64,000 nucleotides of DNA from positions 3,671,430-3,735,429 of the forward strand of contig NZ_KB889967.1 of NCBI RefSeq assembly GCF_000372885.1. Reading direction: 5' to 3'. How positions within the stretch are numbered: position 1 is the first letter of the stretch; every line of letters begins with the position of its first letter. The position numbers and the translations under genes are program-made. The notes beneath the pieces were generated by a model, which was given only the letters and a program-made list of their open reading frames with translations, searched no databases and was not told the origin of the DNA. This document shows, piece after piece, positions 57,428-64,000 of the stretch. Origin of the DNA: Methyloversatilis thermotolerans. Its GTDB lineage: Bacteria > Pseudomonadota > Gammaproteobacteria > Burkholderiales > Rhodocyclaceae.

Positions 57428-57793
57428 GGCAGTAAGTCGCTCGCAATTGGATATCGTGGCTGCAGGATGTCGTTGCTGCACCGGGTCGCCGTTCATCGTG
57501 GCCTGTCACCGGAGCGTGCCGGGTCCAGAGTGCCACGAGTGGCGGCGACTGACACCGGCTGCGCAGGGTGAAGCGTAACGCAGTGCGCGGCGCAAAGACG
57601 GTGCGCGCTGCTTTCCAGACCATGTCCGGACCTTAGCGTTCAAGTTGGGGCGGCAGAAGCCGAAAGCAAGGTTGGGCGGTGCACCGTGAACCCGTGCGCC
57701 AGGAAGGGGTGCAACACAGGGAGCGGGTTCACGCCATCCTCGGGGCGCCAGGGACGACAGCACGTCCGGGCGGGGGATGCGGAACGGAACGTA
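57428..57793. other. Divergent intergenic region, prlC / TonB receptor
   Basis: This 366-bp stretch contains no credible gene. Its main feature is a perfect 10-bp inverted repeat (57685-57694 with 57724-57733). No strong sigma70 promoter or known riboswitch motif was recognised. Confidence 0.5.
57685..57733 (+). promoter_or_regulatory. Long-loop inverted repeat in the leader of the TonB-receptor gene
   Basis: CGTGAACCCG (57685-57694) pairs perfectly with CGGGTTCACG (57724-57733) across a 29-nt purine-rich loop, ending about 60 bp before the receptor ATG. It could be a structured mRNA leader or a wide operator. It does not match a cobalamin riboswitch core that I can recognise. Confidence 0.4.
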
Positions 57794-59800
57794 ATGAAAA
57801 TCCGGATAGCGCTGTCTTTTTCGGTCGCGGCTTTCGGCGTGGCTACCGCTGCAACTGCCGCGGATCTGGCCGATCTCGAGCTGGAGGAACTGTTGCAGGT
57901 CGAGGTAAGCACGGCCGCACGCAAGGTACAGGCCTTGCGCGACACGCCGGCGGCAGCCTTCGTCATTTCGCGCGAGGACATCGCGCGCAGTGGTGCCGCG
58001 TCCGTCCCCGAACTGCTGCAGATGGTGCCCGGCGCGCAGGTCGGACGCATCGCGTCGAACACCTGGGCGGTGTCGCTGCGCGGCGCGAACGGGCGCTTCG
58101 CCAACAAGCTGCAGGTGCGGGTAGATGGTCGCAGCGTCTACACGCCGCTCTTTTCCGGCACGGTATGGGCCGATCGCGACCTGATGCTGGAGGACATCGA
58201 GCGCATCGAAGTGGTGCGCGGCCCGGGGGGGGCGCTGTGGGGCAGCAATGCCATGAATGGCGTGATCAACATCATCACCCGGCGCCCCGCCGACACCCAG
58301 GGTGGCCTGATGAGCGCCGCGGCCGGGAGCGAACAGCGCGGATGGCTGGCTGCGCGCCAGGGTTTTTCCACCGGCGAGGGCCAGCACGGCCGCGTCTGGG
58401 CCAAGCGACGCCTGCTCGACGCGGGCGAGCGAGAGGGCGGTAGCGATGGCTTCGACAGCAGCCGTGGTTCGGTGGCCGGTTTCAACTGGGAAGGCGCGCT
58501 TGCCGGGGGCGCCCGCCTGCTGCTCAGTGGCGGCATGAGCGAGAGCGTGCAGGGCAACGAGTTCGACTTTTCGCGCTTCGTGTCCGGAGCGCGCCCGACG
58601 ACAGGCCGCATCGAGACACGCGAAAACCATCTGATGGGACGTTACGGCGCGGTGACCGGCCCGGGTGCCGAGTATTCACTGCAGGTGTCGCTGACCGATA
58701 CCGCCTTCCGCGTGGATAACCCCGCGGGCCCGGTCGACGACGACCGGCAGATACTCGATATCGACTTCCAGCGCCGCGAGGTCGTGTCCGGCGGTCATGA
58801 CCTCATCTGGGGCGCGGGTTACCGGCGTGCATCGGACGACACATCGGTCAATTTCATCGGTGGCGAGATTTTTCCTTCGCGCAGGATATCGACCCTTGCC
58901 AGCGTATTCATACAGGATGACATCAGTTTGACGCCCGAGCGCCTGAACATGGTGATCGGGCTGCGTGTCGAGGACGGCAATCAGGACAGCGCGCAGTTGC
59001 AGCCCACGCTGCGGCTCATGTACACGCCGGAAGGCGGGCACAGCCTGTGGGCGGCGGTATCGCGCACCACACGCGAACCCTCCCGAGCGATGCGCGATCT
59101 GCGGGTCGCCATCGGGCCGGTCTCCGACCCGGCTTTCGCCGGCGGACGCATCGTGCGCAGCACCGGAGGTGGTGAGTCGTTGCGCAGCGAGACCGCGACC
59201 TCGCTCGAGGCGGGCTATCGTTTTCGCCGCGGCCCGTTGTCGCTCGACGCGGTTGCCTATCTGACCCGTTACCGCCATCAGGCCCAGTACATCGTGCTGA
59301 GCGACGAGGTGCAGTCCTTGCCGCAACCTACCGCTGTCTCCACCTACGCACTCAGATCGATCGACGAAAGCCGGGCCCACGGCCTCGAACTGGCGGCCGA
59401 TTACCGTGTCGCTGCCGACTGGTCGCTGCATGCGGCCTATACCTGGTCGCGTGCGACCGCCCTGACGCGGTCGCTTCCGAGCGAAGCGCTGGCTTCGATC
59501 TTCATCTATGCGGGGGACGCACGGCATCGGCTGTCATTGCGCTCCCTCTGGAATTTCGCGCCGCGCTGGCAGTTCGATGTGTGGCTGCGCGCGGTCAGCG
59601 AGGTGGAACCGGGGGGACCCGGAGGGTATACCGATGCGGACATCCGGCTTGCCTGGCGCGCGAGACCGGATCTGGAGCTTTCGCTGACCGGCCAGAATCT
59701 GCTGCACGCCAGACGCCTGCAGTACCGGAGCGAAACCTTGCCGGAAAGCGCTGTGCTGATAGAGCGCGGCGCATTCGCGAAAGCCGTGTGGTCCTTCTGA
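57794..59800 (+). CDS. TonB-dependent outer-membrane receptor
   Basis: A 668-residue receptor. Signal peptide (about 1-22), then a DLADLELEELLQVEVSTAARK segment (TonB-box-like lead), plug domain (about 45-165: PAAAFVISREDIARSGA, VPELLQMVPGAQV, IERIEVVRGPGGALWGSNAMNGVINI) and a 22-stranded barrel ending in FAKAVWSF with terminal Phe. The short plug and overall layout resemble the colicin I/BtuB group. The ligand is unknown. It begins a four-gene cassette with YfiR, a hybrid kinase and a GGDEF protein, spaced by 1 bp or overlapping. Confidence 0.88.
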   Translation: MKIRIALSFSVAAFGVATAATAADLADLELEELLQVEVSTAARKVQALRDTPAAAFVISREDIARSGAASVPELLQMVPGAQVGRIASNTWAVSLRGANGRFANKLQVRVDGRSVYTPLFSGTVWADRDLMLEDIERIEVVRGPGGALWGSNAMNGVINIITRRPADTQGGLMSAAAGSEQRGWLAARQGFSTGEGQHGRVWAKRRLLDAGEREGGSDGFDSSRGSVAGFNWEGALAGGARLLLSGGMSESVQGNEFDFSRFVSGARPTTGRIETRENHLMGRYGAVTGPGAEYSLQVSLTDTAFRVDNPAGPVDDDRQILDIDFQRREVVSGGHDLIWGAGYRRASDDTSVNFIGGEIFPSRRISTLASVFIQDDISLTPERLNMVIGLRVEDGNQDSAQLQPTLRLMYTPEGGHSLWAAVSRTTREPSRAMRDLRVAIGPVSDPAFAGGRIVRSTGGGESLRSETATSLEAGYRFRRGPLSLDAVAYLTRYRHQAQYIVLSDEVQSLPQPTAVSTYALRSIDESRAHGLELAADYRVAADWSLHAAYTWSRATALTRSLPSEALASIFIYAGDARHRLSLRSLWNFAPRWQFDVWLRAVSEVEPGGPGGYTDADIRLAWRARPDLELSLTGQNLLHARRLQYRSETLPESAVLIERGAFAKAVWSF

Positions 59801-59801
59801 C

Positions 59802-60337
59802 ATGACGACGCTGGCGGGCTTTCTGCGTTGCCTCGGTTCCGTCCTGCTTCTCCTCGTGGTCGGGGAATCGAGGGCGGACGCCGGTGTTTCCGAGGAACAG
59901 CTCAAGGCGGCGTTCGTGTTCAACTTCGCCAAGTACGTCGAGTGGCCTTCCGGCGTCACCGGGCCTGTCGTTGCCTGCACGCTGGGGAGCGATGCGATGG
60001 CGAGTGCGCTGCTGTCGTTCGAGGGACGGCCCGTGTCCGGACGCAGTTTCCAGTTGCGCCGCGTGTCGGTTCCGGACGATGTGGCGGCCTGCAATGTCGT
60101 GGTGCTGTCCGATATGGAGCCGAACAGGATGGAGGAGGTGTTGCGCCGGGTGCCTGTGCAGGGCGTACTCACCGTCAGCGACATCGACGGGTTCACGGAA
60201 GCCGGCGGAATGATCGCCATGATGCGGGTGGGCGATCGGCTTCAGTTTGAAATCAACAATGCTGCCCTGCAGCGGGCCAATCTGAAGGCAAGCTCGCAGT
60301 TGCTGAAACTGGCGCGCAATCTGTCGGGGCGGGGGCG

Positions 60338-60341
<4 letters not shown>
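59802..60341 (+). CDS. YfiR/DUF4154-family periplasmic protein
   Basis: A 179-residue exported protein: signal peptide (about 1-27), then [19 protein letters not shown], the family hallmark, with [22 protein letters not shown] and [37 protein letters not shown] in the rest (cited in pieces). In Pseudomonas YfiR represses the membrane diguanylate cyclase YfiN from the periplasm. Here its likely target is the adjacent hybrid kinase, whose start it overlaps by 4 bp. Confidence 0.88.
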
Positions 60342-63138
<2,797 letters not shown>

Positions 63139-63142
<4 letters not shown>

Positions 63143-64000
63143 TACTGCTGGTCGATGATGACGTGATGGTGCGCCTGCTGGCGACCGAGGCGCTGGTTGC
63201 CGCCGGCTTCGAGGTCATGGAGGCGGCGGATGGCGAACAGGCGCTGGCCCTGTTCGACAACTATGCTTTTTCGCTGGTGCTGCTCGACGTCAGTCTCGGT
63301 GGCCTCGACGGGTTCGAGGTATGCCGCCGCATCCGCGAGAACCCGCGCGGTGGATCGGTGCCGGTCATCATGCTCACCGGCATGGACGACACCGATTCCA
63401 TCGACAGCGCCTATTCGCTCGGTGCCACGGATTTCGTCACCAAGCCGCTGAACTGGACGCTGCTCGTCTATCGAGTGCGGTACGCCTTGCGATCGTCGGC
63501 CACCCTGGCCGACCTGGAAACGTCGGAGCGCCGGCTTGCCGTGGCCCAGCGCGTGGCGCGCCTGGGCGGCTGGATCTGGTATGTCGAGGAGGATCGCTGC
63601 GAGCGCAGCCCGATCTGCCTGGAACTGTGGGGCGACGTGAGTCCGTCCGCCCAGTCGGTGCCCTTCGGCCTGCTGTCGCGCGTCATGAGTCCGGAACGCC
63701 AGCATCTGCGCGAGGCGATGGAGCGCGCGCGGGAGGGCGAGCCCTACCAGATGAGCTTTCGCGTGCAGCGCAGCGACGGAAATGCGGTCACGCTGTACGA
63801 GCAGGCGCTGCCGGTGCGAGACGAGTTCGGGCGGGTGGTGCGCATCGAAGGCGTGACGCAGGATGTGACCGAGCGCGAACAGGCCGAGCGGCGCATGCGC
63901 TTCCTGGCGTATCACGACAGTCTGACCGGGCTGGCAAACCGGCAGATGTTCCGCGAAATGCTGGACCACACGATTGCCCGCTCCGGTCGATCCGGCAAGC
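63139..64000 (+). CDS. Response regulator-PAS-GGDEF protein (cut by window end)
   Basis: Only 287 residues are visible. The start is TTG 63139, overlapping the kinase stop (TTGA); no ATG or GTG fits, because the receiver begins at once with [13 protein letters not shown]. The receiver (1-120) has [12 protein letters not shown] (phospho-Asp) and [13 protein letters not shown] domain (about 140-260) ends in [14 protein letters not shown], and [15 protein letters not shown] opens a GGDEF domain. It is likely a diguanylate cyclase, possibly with EAL beyond the edge, controlled by the upstream kinase. Confidence 0.85.

Noticed and set aside
57600-57793. Cobalamin or c-di-GMP riboswitch before the TonB receptor
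   Set aside because: The expected core boxes were not found by eye; only a simple inverted repeat is supported.

Overview
The window is GC-rich, densely coded and looks like a chromosomal segment of a betaproteobacterium. A Rhodocyclales / Methyloversatilis-like source is my guess. The grounds are the dusB-fis-purH-purD run, the hemC-hemD-hemX-hemY operon, amgK-murU divergent from lptD-surA-pdxA-ksgA, a phasin, and a LytS/LytTR (AlgZ/AlgR-like) pair. No rRNA, tRNA, CRISPR array or IS transposase was seen.

Layout. 1-5.5 kb: a cut-off lipoprotein, an HDAC-like amidohydrolase, UbiD, a CinA-N/MoCF-domain protein, a phasin with a near-consensus promoter, and a fructosamine kinase. 5.5-8.1 kb: two tandem Ser/Thr kinase-cyclic-nucleotide-domain fusions. 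8.2-11.4 kb: argH, then a divergent LytS/LytTR system. 11.4-11.65 kb: 71-bp palindromic repeats. 11.6-20.8 kb: ppc, the hem operon, a DUF898 membrane protein and an M48 peptidase. 21-21.6 kb: OmpW behind an FNR-type site. 21.6-30.5 kb: minus-strand pepP-ubiH and dusB-fis-purH-[repeats]-purD-hemF. 30.6-37.2 kb: a seven-gene plus-strand cluster (thermostable-hemolysin family, AMP-ligase, diiron oxygenase-like, SDR, TPR, response regulator, histidine kinase) preceded by a PmrA/QseB-type direct repeat. 37.2-45 kb: murU-amgK and lptD-surA-pdxA-ksgA. 45.4-53.2 kb: a two-partner secretion operon with a parvulin gene between TpsB and TpsA, a variable toxin-like C-terminus, a candidate immunity gene and a second candidate immunity gene broken by one amber codon. 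53.3-57.4 kb: Crp-like regulator, xthA, DUF4124 protein, oligopeptidase A. 57.8-64 kb: TonB-dependent receptor, YfiR, hybrid histidine kinase and a response regulator-PAS-GGDEF protein cut by the window end.

The parts most likely to hold undescribed biology are four. First, the 30.6-37.2 kb cluster: its TenA/PqqC-like protein has the complete heme-oxygenase-like diiron ligand pattern beside an acyl-activating enzyme, an SDR and its own apparent two-component control. Second, the TpsB-parvulin-TpsA toxin locus with a decayed immunity gene. Third, a family of 70-71-bp repeats whose hairpin stems co-vary around a constant TGCA loop and which abut gene 3' ends at three loci. Fourth, the outer-membrane receptor to c-di-GMP signalling cassette at the right edge.

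All functions are inferred from motifs read by eye. No database search was run.
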